64,000 nucleotides of DNA from Agrococcus terreus (GCF_014645235.1 NZ_BMLM01000001.1:1612001-1676000), one strand, 5' to 3'; shown: positions 32,434 to 41,577, counted from the first letter of the stretch. Numbers and translations are program-made. The notes: a model not told the origin generated them from the sequence alone.

Positions 32434-33425
32434 GGACCGGCCCCTTCCAGTGGGGCGACGTCGTCCAGCTGACCGGCCCGAAGCAGCGGATGCACACGAT
32501 CGTGCTCACCGAGGGCAAGCAGTTCCACACGCAGCACGGCGCCCTCGGGCACGAGGCGTTCGTGGGCCTCGACGACGGCTCCCTCGTCGAGGTGGGGGAG
32601 GCGCCGCACCTGGCGATCCGCCCGCTGCTGCACGACTACGTCATGTCGATGCCGCGCGGCGCCGCGATCATCTACCCGAAGGACGCCGCGCACATCGTCG
32701 GCTTCGCCGACATCCACCCCGACCTCACGGTCGTGGAGGCGGGCGTCGGCTCGGGCGCGCTCTCGCTCTGGCTGCTGCGCGCGCTCCACGGCACCGGGCG
32801 GCTCGTCTCGTTCGAGCGCCGCGAGGAGTTCCGCGACGTCGCCGAGGCGAACGTCACGGGCTTCTTCGGCGAGCGCCCTGCCAACTGGACCACGGTGCTC
32901 GGCGACCTCGTCGAGGAGCTGCCCCAGCACGTCGGCGCCGGCGAGGCCGACCGCGTCCTGCTCGACATGCTCGCGCCGTGGGAGTGCGTCGACGCGACCG
33001 CCGAGGCGCTCCGCCCCGGCGGCCTCGTGCTCTGCTACGTCGCGACCGTCACGCAGCTGAGCCGCACGGTCGAGGCGATCCGCGCCGACGGCCGCTTCAC
33101 GGCGCCGAAGTCGCAGGAGACCCTGGTGCGCGGCTGGCACGTCGAGGGGCTCGCCGTACGGCCCGACCACCGCATGGTCGCCCACACCGGCTTCCTCATG
33201 ACCGCCCGACGCGTCGCCGACGGCGTCGACCTGCCCTCGTTCCGTCGCCGCGCCGCGAAGGCCGACTTCGCCGACGCCGACATCGAGGCGTGGACCCCGG
33301 GCGCCCTCGGCGACCGGCCGACGAGCGACAAGCGCGCCCGCCGCGCGGCGCGCGACGCCCGCCGCCAGGCGGAGGCGATCACCGGTGCGGGCGGCCAGGA
33401 CGCCGACGCGCCGCAGGTAGACTGA
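32424..33425 (+). CDS. trmI: tRNA (adenine-58-N1)-methyltransferase TrmI
   Basis: A 333-residue S-adenosylmethionine enzyme methylating A58 in the tRNA T-loop. The N-terminal beta-barrel ends near residue 70; the cofactor loop EAGVGSGALSLWLLRALH is near 107-124, and DRVLLDMLAPWECV near 176 is the substrate-base site. The C-terminal 50 residues are lysine- and arginine-rich, which is common in actinobacterial members. In mycobacteria this gene lies directly upstream of the proteasome ATPase gene; here an FKBP gene follows instead. A mini-ORF sits between it and the upstream gene. Confidence 0.93.
   Translation: MMGRTGPFQWGDVVQLTGPKQRMHTIVLTEGKQFHTQHGALGHEAFVGLDDGSLVEVGEAPHLAIRPLLHDYVMSMPRGAAIIYPKDAAHIVGFADIHPDLTVVEAGVGSGALSLWLLRALHGTGRLVSFERREEFRDVAEANVTGFFGERPANWTTVLGDLVEELPQHVGAGEADRVLLDMLAPWECVDATAEALRPGGLVLCYVATVTQLSRTVEAIRADGRFTAPKSQETLVRGWHVEGLAVRPDHRMVAHTGFLMTARRVADGVDLPSFRRRAAKADFADADIEAWTPGALGDRPTSDKRARRAARDARRQAEAITGAGGQDADAPQVD
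33418..33423 (+). promoter_or_regulatory. -10-like hexamer upstream of the FKBP gene
   Basis: TAGACT lies across the trmI stop, 35 bases before the GTG at 33459; GAAAGG follows as a ribosome binding site. Confidence 0.4.
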
Positions 33426-33458
33426 CCGCCAGTCACCCCGACCCCGAAAGGCTCCGTC

Positions 33459-34451
33459 GTGCGCACACGCCCCCTCTCGATCGCCGTGCTGCTCGTGGCA
33501 GCCGCGTCGCTCACCGCATGCCACCCGGGCGCGCCCGTCTTCGACGGCACGGTCGACGGCTGCACGCCGGACGTCCGGCCGGGCGAGGCGACGAGCCAGG
33601 TGCGCGTCGAGGCGGGCGAGGGCGCGCCCTCGGTCGACTTCCAGGCGCCGCTCGTCACCGACGGCACGCAGGCGCAGGTCTCCGGCGGCGAGGGCCGCCG
33701 CGCGGCCGACGGCGACATCGTCGACGCGCAGTACGTCGTCTACTCGGGCAAGACGGGCGAGCTCATCTCGACCTCGTACCAGGAGGCCGGCCAGGCGCTG
33801 CCGCCGGCGAACGCGCTCCGCCTCACCGCCGGCAGCGAGAACGCGCTCGCCGCCGCCACCTCGTGCGCGGCGCCCGGCGGCCAGGTCGTCCTGACGACGA
33901 CGATCGCCGACCTCTTCGGCCCGACCGCCGCCTCCGAGGAGCTCGACATCGCGCCCACCGACACGGCCGTCGTCGTGCTCGAGGTGACCGACGTGCACCC
34001 CGGCCGCGCCGAGGGCACCCCGAAGCCCGGCATCCAGGGCATGCCCGCGATCGCCCTCGCGACCGACGGCCGCCCCGGCGTCACCTTCCCCGGCGGCCCC
34101 GCCCCGGCCGAGCTGACGGTCATGACGAGCATCGAGGGCGACGGCGAGGAGGTGCAGGAGGGCGACTCGCTGCTGCTGCACTACACCGGCATCGTCTGGG
34201 AGACCGAGGAGGTGTTCGACTCCTCGTGGGAGAGCGGCGCCCCCGCGACCTTCACGATCGACGACGCGAGCCTCATCCCGGGCTTCGTCGACGCGGTCGT
34301 CGGCCAGCCGATCGGCAGCCAGGTGGTCGTCTCGATCCCGCAGGAGCTCGGCTACGACGACCCCGCGACGCGGCCCGCGTCGATCGGCGAGGGCCAGCAC
34401 CTGCTGTTCGTGATCGACATCCTCGACCGCCTCGAGCCCACCGCGGGCTGA
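33459..34451 (+). CDS. FKBP-type peptidyl-prolyl isomerase lipoprotein
   Basis: A 330-residue exported lipoprotein: basic start MRTRPLS, hydrophobic core and lipobox SLTAC with Cys21 as the anchor. Two FKBP-like halves are visible. The second (about residues 225-325) is canonical: DSLLLHYTGIVWETEEVFDSSW, then GFVDAVVGQPIGSQVVVSIP and LLFVIDIL. The first (about 80-165) is degenerate. It would help fold proteins outside the membrane. It occupies the place where mpa, pup and proteasome genes lie in other actinobacteria. Confidence 0.9.
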   Translation: MRTRPLSIAVLLVAAASLTACHPGAPVFDGTVDGCTPDVRPGEATSQVRVEAGEGAPSVDFQAPLVTDGTQAQVSGGEGRRAADGDIVDAQYVVYSGKTGELISTSYQEAGQALPPANALRLTAGSENALAAATSCAAPGGQVVLTTTIADLFGPTAASEELDIAPTDTAVVVLEVTDVHPGRAEGTPKPGIQGMPAIALATDGRPGVTFPGGPAPAELTVMTSIEGDGEEVQEGDSLLLHYTGIVWETEEVFDSSWESGAPATFTIDDASLIPGFVDAVVGQPIGSQVVVSIPQELGYDDPATRPASIGEGQHLLFVIDILDRLEPTAG

Positions 34452-34458
34452 GCCGAGC

Positions 34459-35496
34459 ATGGCGAGGATCGAGGCCGAGGAGCGCCAGTTCTCGCTCCTG
34501 CTCGCGCTCGTCGACACGCGCACCGGCTTCACGAAGCAGGAGCTGTTCGAGCGGGTCGCGGGCTACCAGGGCCAGCGCCCGGGCGACGCCCTCGAGCGGA
34601 TGTTCGAGCGCGACAAGGATGCGCTGCGCGAGCTCGGCATCGTCATCGACGTCACCGCGCCCGCGGGCGACGACTCCAACCACGAGTCCCGCTACCGCGT
34701 GCTCGACGGCGTGCTCGGCAGCCCCGCCGAGCTGCAGTTCGACGCCGACGAGCGCGACCTCCTCGACCTCGCGCTGCGCGTGTGGCACGAGGGCGGCCTC
34801 ACCGAGGAGTCGCAGCGCGCGGCGCTCAAGCTGCGCGCCGACCCGGAGTTCCGCGGCGGGCTGCCGCTCGAGCGCGTCCCCGGCCGCAGGGTCGACCACG
34901 CGCCGACCGCCGCCCTCGTGCAGGCGCGCCAGCGGCCCCGCGAGGCGCCGTTCGCGGCGCTGAAGCGCGCCGCCGACCGCGGCCGCGAGGTCGTCTTCGA
35001 CTACCTGAAGCCCGGCGAGCGCTCGCCGCGCACGCGCACGGTGCAGCCCTGGGCGACCGTGCTCTTCCGCGGCCGCTGGATGCTCGTCGGCCACGACGTC
35101 GACGCCGACGACAGCCGCACCTTCCTCATGCAGCGCATCGTCTCGCCCGTCCGCGACCGCGCCGCACGCACGCCCTTCGAGGTGCCGGAGGCCGCCGCCG
35201 CGACCGCCCTCGCCAAGCTCGAGGAGATCTGGGACGGCGCGACCGTCGCGCTGCGGGTCGTGCCGGGCTCCGACGCCGACATCCGCCTGCGCCACCGCCC
35301 GGGCACGGAGGAGCGCGACGGCCTCGTCGTCATCCACCACGCCGACCGCCACCTCGTCGCCGACGAGCTCGCGGGCTTCGGCGCCGACGTCGCGGTCGTC
35401 TGGCCCGAGGAGGTGGGCGCGCTCGTGCGCGCGCGCCTCGAGCGCATCCGCGACGCCCACGGCGGCGCCGCAGCGGCCGAGGGGAGCGCCGCATGA
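34459..35496 (+). CDS. pafB: PafB, WYL-domain regulator
   Basis: A 345-residue transcription activator subunit. An N-terminal winged helix (TRTGFTKQELFERVAGYQG) is followed by the WYL domain (VFDYLKPGERSPRTRTVQPWATVLFRGRWMLVGHD, given as segments FDYLKPGERSPRT and VLFRGRWMLVGHD) and a C-terminal extension. PafB and PafC together control the RecA-independent DNA-damage response in mycobacteria. It overlaps pafC by 4 bases (ATGA), as usual. The proteasome accessory factor pafA, which gave the pair its name, is absent here. Confidence 0.92.
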   Translation: MARIEAEERQFSLLLALVDTRTGFTKQELFERVAGYQGQRPGDALERMFERDKDALRELGIVIDVTAPAGDDSNHESRYRVLDGVLGSPAELQFDADERDLLDLALRVWHEGGLTEESQRAALKLRADPEFRGGLPLERVPGRRVDHAPTAALVQARQRPREAPFAALKRAADRGREVVFDYLKPGERSPRTRTVQPWATVLFRGRWMLVGHDVDADDSRTFLMQRIVSPVRDRAARTPFEVPEAAAATALAKLEEIWDGATVALRVVPGSDADIRLRHRPGTEERDGLVVIHHADRHLVADELAGFGADVAVVWPEEVGALVRARLERIRDAHGGAAAAEGSAA

Positions 35497-36431
35497 GCGC
35501 GCGCCGCGCCGAGAGCGGCCTGGGGCTGCTGCTCTCGCTCATCCAGTACGCCACCGCGTCCGGCTCGGTCTCGGTGCAGGACGCCGCCGCGCACTTCGGG
35601 GTGCCGGAGGCGCGGATCCGCGAGGCCGTCGTCCGCGTGTTCATGGCGGGCGTTCCCGACGGCGCCGGCGACTTCATCCGCTTCGACATCGACTTCGACG
35701 CGTTCGAGGACCAGGACCTCATCTCGGTGACGATGCGCCCCGCCTTCGAGGACGAGACGGTGCGCCTCTCGCCGCGCGAGGCGAGCGCGCTCATCGCGGG
35801 GCTCACGCTCGTCGGCGACTACACCGACGCGGGCGCCGAGCGGGTCGAGGCGCTGCGCGCCAAGCTGCGCCGCGCCGCCTCGCAGGGCGCCGACACCGTC
35901 GCGGTCGACGCGCCCGGGGCGCCCCGCACCGCCCAGGTCGTGCGCGATGCGATCCGCCACCGCCGCGCGCTCGAGCTCGCGTACCGCAAGCCCGGGGAGC
36001 CGACGGCGTCGCGCAGCGTCGCGCCCACGCGCCTCGAGCTGCGCGACGGCCAGGTCTTCGTCGAGGGCGTCGACCTCGACAAGCAGGCCATGCGCACCTT
36101 CCGCCTCGACCGCATCGAGGCCGTCGCGCCCAGCGCCGCGCCGTGGCCCGAGTCGCTCCCGCCGCACGAGCGCGCGGTGGCCGGCACCGCCGAGGTGCTC
36201 GCGACGCCCGCCGCCGCGGCCATGCTCGCCGACTACGCGACCTCGGCGCCCGTCGAGGTCGACGGGGGACGGGTGCGGCTCGAGATCGAGGTGTGGAGCG
36301 AGGCGAGCGTCCTGCGCGCGGTCGCCGGCTGCGGCGGCGACGCGGAGGTCGTGGCGCCTGCGAGCCTGCGCGATGCGATGCGTCGCTTCGCCGACGACGC
36401 CCTGAGCGCCGCAGGTCCCGCACCCGCATGA
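35493..36431 (+). CDS. pafC: PafC, WYL-domain regulator
   Basis: A 312-residue paralogue of PafB with the same plan: winged helix in the first 70 residues (SLIQYATASGSVSVQDAAAHFGV), WYL domain from about 145 (RRALELAYRKPGEPTASRSVAPTRLEL, partly quoted as ALELAYRKPGEP) and a C-terminal domain. It forms the heterodimer with PafB. The tight overlap suggests equal production of the two. A separate promoter for tatA follows. Confidence 0.92.
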   Translation: MSARRAESGLGLLLSLIQYATASGSVSVQDAAAHFGVPEARIREAVVRVFMAGVPDGAGDFIRFDIDFDAFEDQDLISVTMRPAFEDETVRLSPREASALIAGLTLVGDYTDAGAERVEALRAKLRRAASQGADTVAVDAPGAPRTAQVVRDAIRHRRALELAYRKPGEPTASRSVAPTRLELRDGQVFVEGVDLDKQAMRTFRLDRIEAVAPSAAPWPESLPPHERAVAGTAEVLATPAAAAMLADYATSAPVEVDGGRVRLEIEVWSEASVLRAVAGCGGDAEVVAPASLRDAMRRFADDALSAAGPAPA

Positions 36432-36466
36432 TCCGAACGCGCCACCGTCGCGTCACCGAGGCGCGG

Positions 36467-36472
36467 TAGGAT
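36467..36472 (+). promoter_or_regulatory. -10 hexamer of tatA
   Basis: TAGGAT, 38 bases before the ATG at 36511; the leader holds GGGGGAGA as ribosome binding site, which is also one copy of the polar heptamer. Confidence 0.45.
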
Positions 36473-36510
36473 GGGAGCGCACCGCGTCGACGACTAGGGG
36501 GAGACCGACC

Positions 36511-36720
36511 ATGGGCGGATTCTGGGCCAACGCAGGCGCGCACTGGTGGATCATCCTCATCATCGTGATCCTGGTGTTCGGCGCCGCGAAGCTGCCTGCG
36601 CTCGCACGCAGCGTCGGCCAGTCGGTGAACATCCTCAAGAAGGAGGTCAAGACCGGCAGGGACGAGACCTCCGAGACCGACGCCGACGGCACGACCACCA
36701 CCTCCACCGACCGGAAGTAG
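36511..36720 (+). CDS. tatA: Sec-independent translocase protein TatA
   Basis: A 69-residue pore component of the twin-arginine export system. One N-terminal helix (HWWIILIIVILVFGAAKLPALARSVG) with the family FGAAKLP hinge is followed by an amphipathic helix and an acidic, threonine-rich tail. The N-terminus (MGGFWANAGAHWW) is a little longer than in most TatA proteins. tatC follows after 3 bases. No tatB gene is adjacent. Confidence 0.95.
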   Translation: MGGFWANAGAHWWIILIIVILVFGAAKLPALARSVGQSVNILKKEVKTGRDETSETDADGTTTTSTDRK

Positions 36721-36723
36721 CGG

Positions 36724-37527
36724 ATGGCCCGGGCAGGGCGCACCGCGAACCCCGAGGGCCGCATGGCCCTCACCGGCCACCTCCGCGAGTTCAAGCGCCG
36801 CTTCTACATCGCGGGCGCGGCGCTCGTCGTCGCCGCGATCGGCGGTTTCTTCCTCGCCGCCCCCGTCCTGCACCTCCTCAGCGCGCCGCTCGACGAGCTG
36901 CGCGCGCAGGGCCTCGACGTCGAGCTCAACATCACGAACGTCACGCAGGCGTTCGACGTGCAGATGCGCATCGGGTTCATGCTCGGCATCATCATGTCGA
37001 GCCCGATCTGGATCTGGCAGCTGCTCGCGTTCGTCGTGCCCGCGCTCCGCACGGTCGAGCGCCGCTACGTCTTCGGCTTCCTCGGCGCCGCCGTGCCGCT
37101 GTTCATCGGCGGCTGCGCGACGGGTTGGTTCGTCCTGCCGCGCATCATCCGCCTCTTCGTCGGGTTCGCCCCCGACGGCCTGACGTCCTACCTCGGCGCG
37201 CAGGACTACTGGGACTTCTCGTTCAAGCTCGTCTTCGCCGTGGGCGTCGCCTACGCCCTGCCCGTCGTCGTCGTCTTCCTCGCGCTCGCGGGCGTGATCA
37301 CCGGTGCGCAGATCCTCAAGGGCTGGCGCTGGGCGATCCTCACGGCCACGCTCTTCGGCGCGTTCGTGACGCCCGCGGGCGAGGTGCTCTCGATGTTCAT
37401 CATCGCCGTGCCCATGGTGGTCCTGTACTTCGGTGCCGCAGGTGTCGCGCTGCTCGTCGACCGGCGGCGCGCCAAGCGCGACGCCGCCCTCGCCGCGGCC
37501 GGCCCGACCGCGGGGGCGGCGGCATGA
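36724..37527 (+). CDS. tatC: Sec-independent translocase protein TatC
   Basis: A 267-residue membrane protein that recognises twin-arginine signal peptides. The opening MALTGHLREFKRRF corresponds to the conserved cytoplasmic start (usual form LxEHLxELRxR; here G replaces the conserved acidic residue before HLRE). Six hydrophobic segments follow, with SSPIWIWQLLAFVVPAL and EVLSMFI near their usual places. A second ATG 14 codons into the ORF lies directly before LTGHLREF and could be the real start. Its stop overlaps the helicase start (ATGA). Confidence 0.94.
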   Translation: MARAGRTANPEGRMALTGHLREFKRRFYIAGAALVVAAIGGFFLAAPVLHLLSAPLDELRAQGLDVELNITNVTQAFDVQMRIGFMLGIIMSSPIWIWQLLAFVVPALRTVERRYVFGFLGAAVPLFIGGCATGWFVLPRIIRLFVGFAPDGLTSYLGAQDYWDFSFKLVFAVGVAYALPVVVVFLALAGVITGAQILKGWRWAILTATLFGAFVTPAGEVLSMFIIAVPMVVLYFGAAGVALLVDRRRAKRDAALAAAGPTAGAAA

Positions 37528-39953
37528 CGGGCGTCGAGGCGATCGCGACCGAGGCGTTCGCCCGCGCGATGCCGTTCGGGCTCGACCCGTTCCAGCGGCA
37601 GGCGTGCGAGGCGATCGAGGAGGGCGCGAGCGTGCTCGTCGCCGCCCCGACCGGCGCGGGCAAGACCGTCGTCGCCGAGTTCGCCATCCACCTCACGATG
37701 CAGGCGCCCACGGGCCGCGTCTTCTACACGACGCCCATGAAGGCGCTCTCGAACCAGAAGCACCGCGAGCTCGTCGAGACCTATGGCGCGGGCGAGGTGG
37801 GCCTCCTCACGGGCGACACGAGCCTCAACGGGGATGCGCGGATCGTCGTCATGACGACCGAGGTGCTGCGGAACATGCTCTACGAGGGCCGCCGCCTCGA
37901 CGACCTCGAGTTCGTCGTCATGGACGAGGTGCACTACCTCGCCGACCGCTTCCGCGGCCCCGTGTGGGAGGAGGTCATCATCCACCTCCCGCGGCACGTG
38001 CGGCTCGTCTCGCTCTCGGCGACCGTGTCGAACGCCGAGGAGTTCGGCGCGTGGCTCGACGCCGTGCGCGGCGGCACGCGCGTCATCGTGAGCGAGCACC
38101 GGCCCGTGCCGCTCGACGCGCACGTGCTCATCCGGGGCCGGCTCGTGCCGCTCTTCGAGTCGCGCGCGGCCGAGGAGGCGCACCGCCCGAGCGGCGAGCT
38201 CGTCGACCTCGCCCGCGGCACCGACCTCGCCGACTCCGCCGCGCACGGGCACCGCGACCGGGGCGGCCACAGCCGGTACCGGGAGCGGCGCCCGCAGCGC
38301 GGCGGGCGCCGGCAGCCGCCGCCCCGTGGCGGGCTGGGCGCGCGCACCGACCGGGCCGAGCTCATCCGCATGCTCGACGAGCGCTCGATGCTGCCGATGA
38401 TCGGCTTCATCTTCTCGCGCAACGGCTGCGACGCCGCGGTCCAGCAGGTGGTGCGCAGCGGCATCAGCCTCACGACCGCCGAGGACCGCGCCGAGATCCG
38501 CGCGATCGTCGACGAGCGATGCCGCCTGCTGGACGACGCCGACCTGGGCGTGCTCGGCTGGTACGAGTGGCTCGCTGGCCTCGAGCGCGGCGTCGCCGCC
38601 CACCACGCGGGCCTCCTGCCGGTCTTCAAGGAGGTCGTCGAGGAGCTCTTCCGCGCGCGCCTGCTCAAGGTCGTGTTCGCGACCGAGACGCTCGCGCTCG
38701 GCATCAACATGCCCGCGCGCACCGTCGTGCTCGAGCAGCTCGAGAAGTTCAACGGCGAGGCGCGCGTGCGCATCACGCCGGGGGAGTACACGCAGCTCAC
38801 CGGCCGCGCGGGCCGCCGCGGCATCGACACCGAGGGCCACGCCGTGGTCGTGTGGAACGGTCGGCTCCAGCCGCAGGAGGTGGCCTCGCTCGCCTCGCGG
38901 CGCACCTACCCGCTGCAGTCGGCGTTCCGGCCCACCTACAACATGGCCGTCAACCTCGTCGACCGCCTCGGCGTCGCAGGCACCCGCGAGGTGCTCGAGA
39001 CGTCGTTCGCGCAGTTCCAGGCCGACCGCTCGGTCGTGCAGCTCGCGCGCCGCGTCGTCGACCAGCGCGCGAGCCTCGACGGCTTCCGCGCGTCGATGGA
39101 GTGCCACCTCGGCGACTTCTCGGAGTACGCGCGCCTGCGGCGGGAGGCGAGCGACCTCGAGCGCGACGCGCAGCGGCAGGGCCTCTCGCACGGCGACCGC
39201 GAGCGCATCCAGCGGGAGCTCAAGGGCGTGCGGGCAGCGATGCGCGCCCACCCGTGCCACGCGTGCCCCGACCGCGAGGCGCACGCCCGGTGGGGCGAGC
39301 GCTACTGGCGGCTGCGTCGCGACGTCGAGAAGGCGGAGCGCCAGATCTCCCGCCGCACGGGCCAGATCGCGCAGCAGTTCGACCGGATCTCGGCGGTGCT
39401 GCGCGAGCTGGGCTACCTCGAGGACGCCGACGGCCGCACGCGCGTGACACCCGCGGGCGACGCGCTGCGCCGCATCTACGGCGAGCGCGACCTGCTCACG
39501 GCGGAGTCGCTGCGGCAGGGCCTCTGGGACGGCCTCGACGCGCCGTCGCTCGCCGCGCTCGCGTGCGCGCTCGTCTACGAGGGCCGCCGCGACGACGGGA
39601 TGCTGCCGGAGCGGATGCTGCCGAGCGGCCCGTTCCGTGCCGCGCTCGACGCGACGCAGACCCTCTGGGCGCGGCTCGACGACCTCGAGCAGGCGCACCG
39701 GATGCCCGGCACCGAGCCCCTGCAGACCGGCCTCACGCTCGCGATGCACCGCTGGGCGCGCGGCTATCCGCTCGACGGCGTGCTGCGCGACACCGAGCTC
39801 GCCGCGGGCGACTTCGTGCGCTGGACGAAGCAGACGATCGACGCGCTCGACCAGATCGCGCAGGTCGCGCCGAAGCGGCTCGCGCGCACCGCCGAGGACG
39901 CCGTCGACCGCATCCGGCGCGGCGTCGTCGAGGCCTCGGGGTCCGCGCTGTGA
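37524..39953 (+). CDS. helY: Ski2-like DEAD/DEAH-box helicase (HelY)
   Basis: An 809-residue superfamily 2 helicase related to eukaryotic Mtr4/Ski2. Motif I is PTGAGKT near residue 37, motif II DEVH near 134, motif III SATVSN, motif VI QLTGRAGRRGID near 425. Between the RecA domains lies a low-complexity stretch rich in R, G and P (about residues 240-275). A cysteine pair CHACP near 573 marks the arch-like region. Likely substrate is structured RNA, but this is not shown for bacterial HelY. It is the conserved downstream neighbour of tatAC in actinobacteria. Confidence 0.9.
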   Translation: MTGVEAIATEAFARAMPFGLDPFQRQACEAIEEGASVLVAAPTGAGKTVVAEFAIHLTMQAPTGRVFYTTPMKALSNQKHRELVETYGAGEVGLLTGDTSLNGDARIVVMTTEVLRNMLYEGRRLDDLEFVVMDEVHYLADRFRGPVWEEVIIHLPRHVRLVSLSATVSNAEEFGAWLDAVRGGTRVIVSEHRPVPLDAHVLIRGRLVPLFESRAAEEAHRPSGELVDLARGTDLADSAAHGHRDRGGHSRYRERRPQRGGRRQPPPRGGLGARTDRAELIRMLDERSMLPMIGFIFSRNGCDAAVQQVVRSGISLTTAEDRAEIRAIVDERCRLLDDADLGVLGWYEWLAGLERGVAAHHAGLLPVFKEVVEELFRARLLKVVFATETLALGINMPARTVVLEQLEKFNGEARVRITPGEYTQLTGRAGRRGIDTEGHAVVVWNGRLQPQEVASLASRRTYPLQSAFRPTYNMAVNLVDRLGVAGTREVLETSFAQFQADRSVVQLARRVVDQRASLDGFRASMECHLGDFSEYARLRREASDLERDAQRQGLSHGDRERIQRELKGVRAAMRAHPCHACPDREAHARWGERYWRLRRDVEKAERQISRRTGQIAQQFDRISAVLRELGYLEDADGRTRVTPAGDALRRIYGERDLLTAESLRQGLWDGLDAPSLAALACALVYEGRRDDGMLPERMLPSGPFRAALDATQTLWARLDDLEQAHRMPGTEPLQTGLTLAMHRWARGYPLDGVLRDTELAAGDFVRWTKQTIDALDQIAQVAPKRLARTAEDAVDRIRRGVVEASGSAL

Positions 39954-39973
39954 CGGGCCTGGCACGGTGACGG
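39950..39973 (+). repeat. Duplicated stop-start junction before lnt with a 6-codon mini-ORF
   Basis: GTGACGG occurs at 39950 and 39967, an offset of 17. The first GTG overlaps the helY stop and reads V-T-G-L-A-R then TGA at 39968-39970, overlapping the lnt GTG. Confidence 0.7.
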
Positions 39974-41577
39974 CCGCTCGACCGGCGCGCCCGACGCGAC
40001 CGGTGCGCCTCCGCTCGCGCGAGCCGCTGCCGCTCGCGCTCTCGTGGGCGGCGGCCATCCTCGCGGGCGTGCTCCTGCCGCTCGCGTTCCAGCCGCTCGA
40101 CTGGTGGCCCCTCGTCGTCCCCGCCGTCGCGCTCTCGCTCGTGAGCCTCCGCGGCCGCACGCTGCCGCAGGCGTTCTGGCTCGGCCTCACGACCGGCGCG
40201 CTCTTCTTCGGCGTGCACATCCAGTGGATCACCGTCTACCTCGGCCCCGTGCCGCTCGTCGCGCTCACGCTGTGGATGGCGGTCTGGTGGGGCCTCGGCG
40301 CGCTGCTGCTCGCGCTCGCGTGGCGGTGGGCGGATCCGCGGATGCAGGGCGGCCTCGGCGCGTTCCTCGTGCTGCCGCTGCTGCTCGGCGCGCTGTGGAC
40401 GCTGCGGGAGTCGCTCTCGTCGGCCGTGCCGTGGGGCGGCTTCGCGTGGGGCCGCCTCGCGCACACGCAGGCCTCGAGCCCGCTCGCCGACACCACGAGC
40501 TGGGTGGGCCTCACGGGCCTCACCTTCCTGCTCGCCGCCGTCTCTGCGCTCGTCGCGCAGCTCGTGCTGCACCACCGCGCGCTCGCGCGGCGGCGCCTCA
40601 CGATCGGCGGCGCCGCGCTCATCGCGCTCGTCGCGATCCCCGCGTTCCCCGTCATCGAGACCGGCTCCGTCCGGGTGGGCGCCGTGCAGGGCGCGAGCGA
40701 GGCGGGGCTCCTCGCGCAGTACGAGCGCGGCGACATCCTGCGCCAGCACCTCGCGGCGACGCAGGCGCTCGCGGGCGAAGACCTCGACCTGCTCGTCTGG
40801 CCCGAGAACGCGGCGGAGTTCTTCGCCGACGAGGACCCGTCGACGATCCTCGCGCTCGACCGGGTCGCGGACGCGTTCGACGCCCCGCTCGTCGTCGGCA
40901 CCGTGACCCGCGAGGGGCCGGGCGAGTCGTACGACCCAGACACGGACCGCACCTACAACAGCCTGCTGCTCGTGGAGCCGGGGGAGGGGGCGGTCGCCGA
41001 GTACCGCAAGCGGCACCCAGTGCCATTCGCGGAGTACCTGCCGCAGCGCGCGTTCTTCGGGCCGATCCTCGACGCGATGGGCTTCCTCGAGCTCATCCCG
41101 CGCGACTACTCGATCGATCCGACGAGCGCGAACGCGTTCGACATCGACGGCCTGCAGGCGGGCCTCGCCATCTGCTTCGACATCATCGACGACCGGCTCG
41201 CCCGCGAGATGGTGCTCGATCACGGCGCTCAGATCATCCTCGCGCCCACGAACAACGCCGACTTCGGCCGCGGCTCGGCCGAGAACGTGCAGCAGCTCGC
41301 GATCGCGCAGCTCCGCGCCGTCGAGGCCGGGCGCTCGCTCGTGAACATCTCGACGGTCGGCACGAGCGCCATGGTGCTCCCTGACGGCACCATGGTCGAG
41401 CGGCTGGCCCAGTACGAGCCGGGCACGATGGTCGCCGACCTGCCGCTGTCGGACACCGTGACGCCCGGCATCCGTCTGGGAGGATGGATCGAGTGGGCGC
41501 TGTGCATCGGTGGGGCCCTGGGGCTCGCGGCGCTCGGCGCGGTCCGATTCTCGGAGCGGAGGAGCGCGGATGCCTGA
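39967..41577 (+). CDS. lnt: Apolipoprotein N-acyltransferase Lnt
   Basis: A 536-residue membrane enzyme adding the third acyl chain to lipoproteins. An N-terminal bundle of six to seven helices is followed by a nitrilase-like domain with the E-K-C triad: Glu in WPENAAEF near residue 279, Lys in EYRKRHPVPFAEYLP near 345, Cys in AICFDIIDD near 400. In mycobacteria Lnt is fused to the mannosyltransferase as Ppm1; here the two are separate and overlap by 8 bases. Three lipoprotein genes in this window would be substrates. Confidence 0.93.
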   Translation: MTAARPARPTRPVRLRSREPLPLALSWAAAILAGVLLPLAFQPLDWWPLVVPAVALSLVSLRGRTLPQAFWLGLTTGALFFGVHIQWITVYLGPVPLVALTLWMAVWWGLGALLLALAWRWADPRMQGGLGAFLVLPLLLGALWTLRESLSSAVPWGGFAWGRLAHTQASSPLADTTSWVGLTGLTFLLAAVSALVAQLVLHHRALARRRLTIGGAALIALVAIPAFPVIETGSVRVGAVQGASEAGLLAQYERGDILRQHLAATQALAGEDLDLLVWPENAAEFFADEDPSTILALDRVADAFDAPLVVGTVTREGPGESYDPDTDRTYNSLLLVEPGEGAVAEYRKRHPVPFAEYLPQRAFFGPILDAMGFLELIPRDYSIDPTSANAFDIDGLQAGLAICFDIIDDRLAREMVLDHGAQIILAPTNNADFGRGSAENVQQLAIAQLRAVEAGRSLVNISTVGTSAMVLPDGTMVERLAQYEPGTMVADLPLSDTVTPGIRLGGWIEWALCIGGALGLAALGAVRFSERRSADA

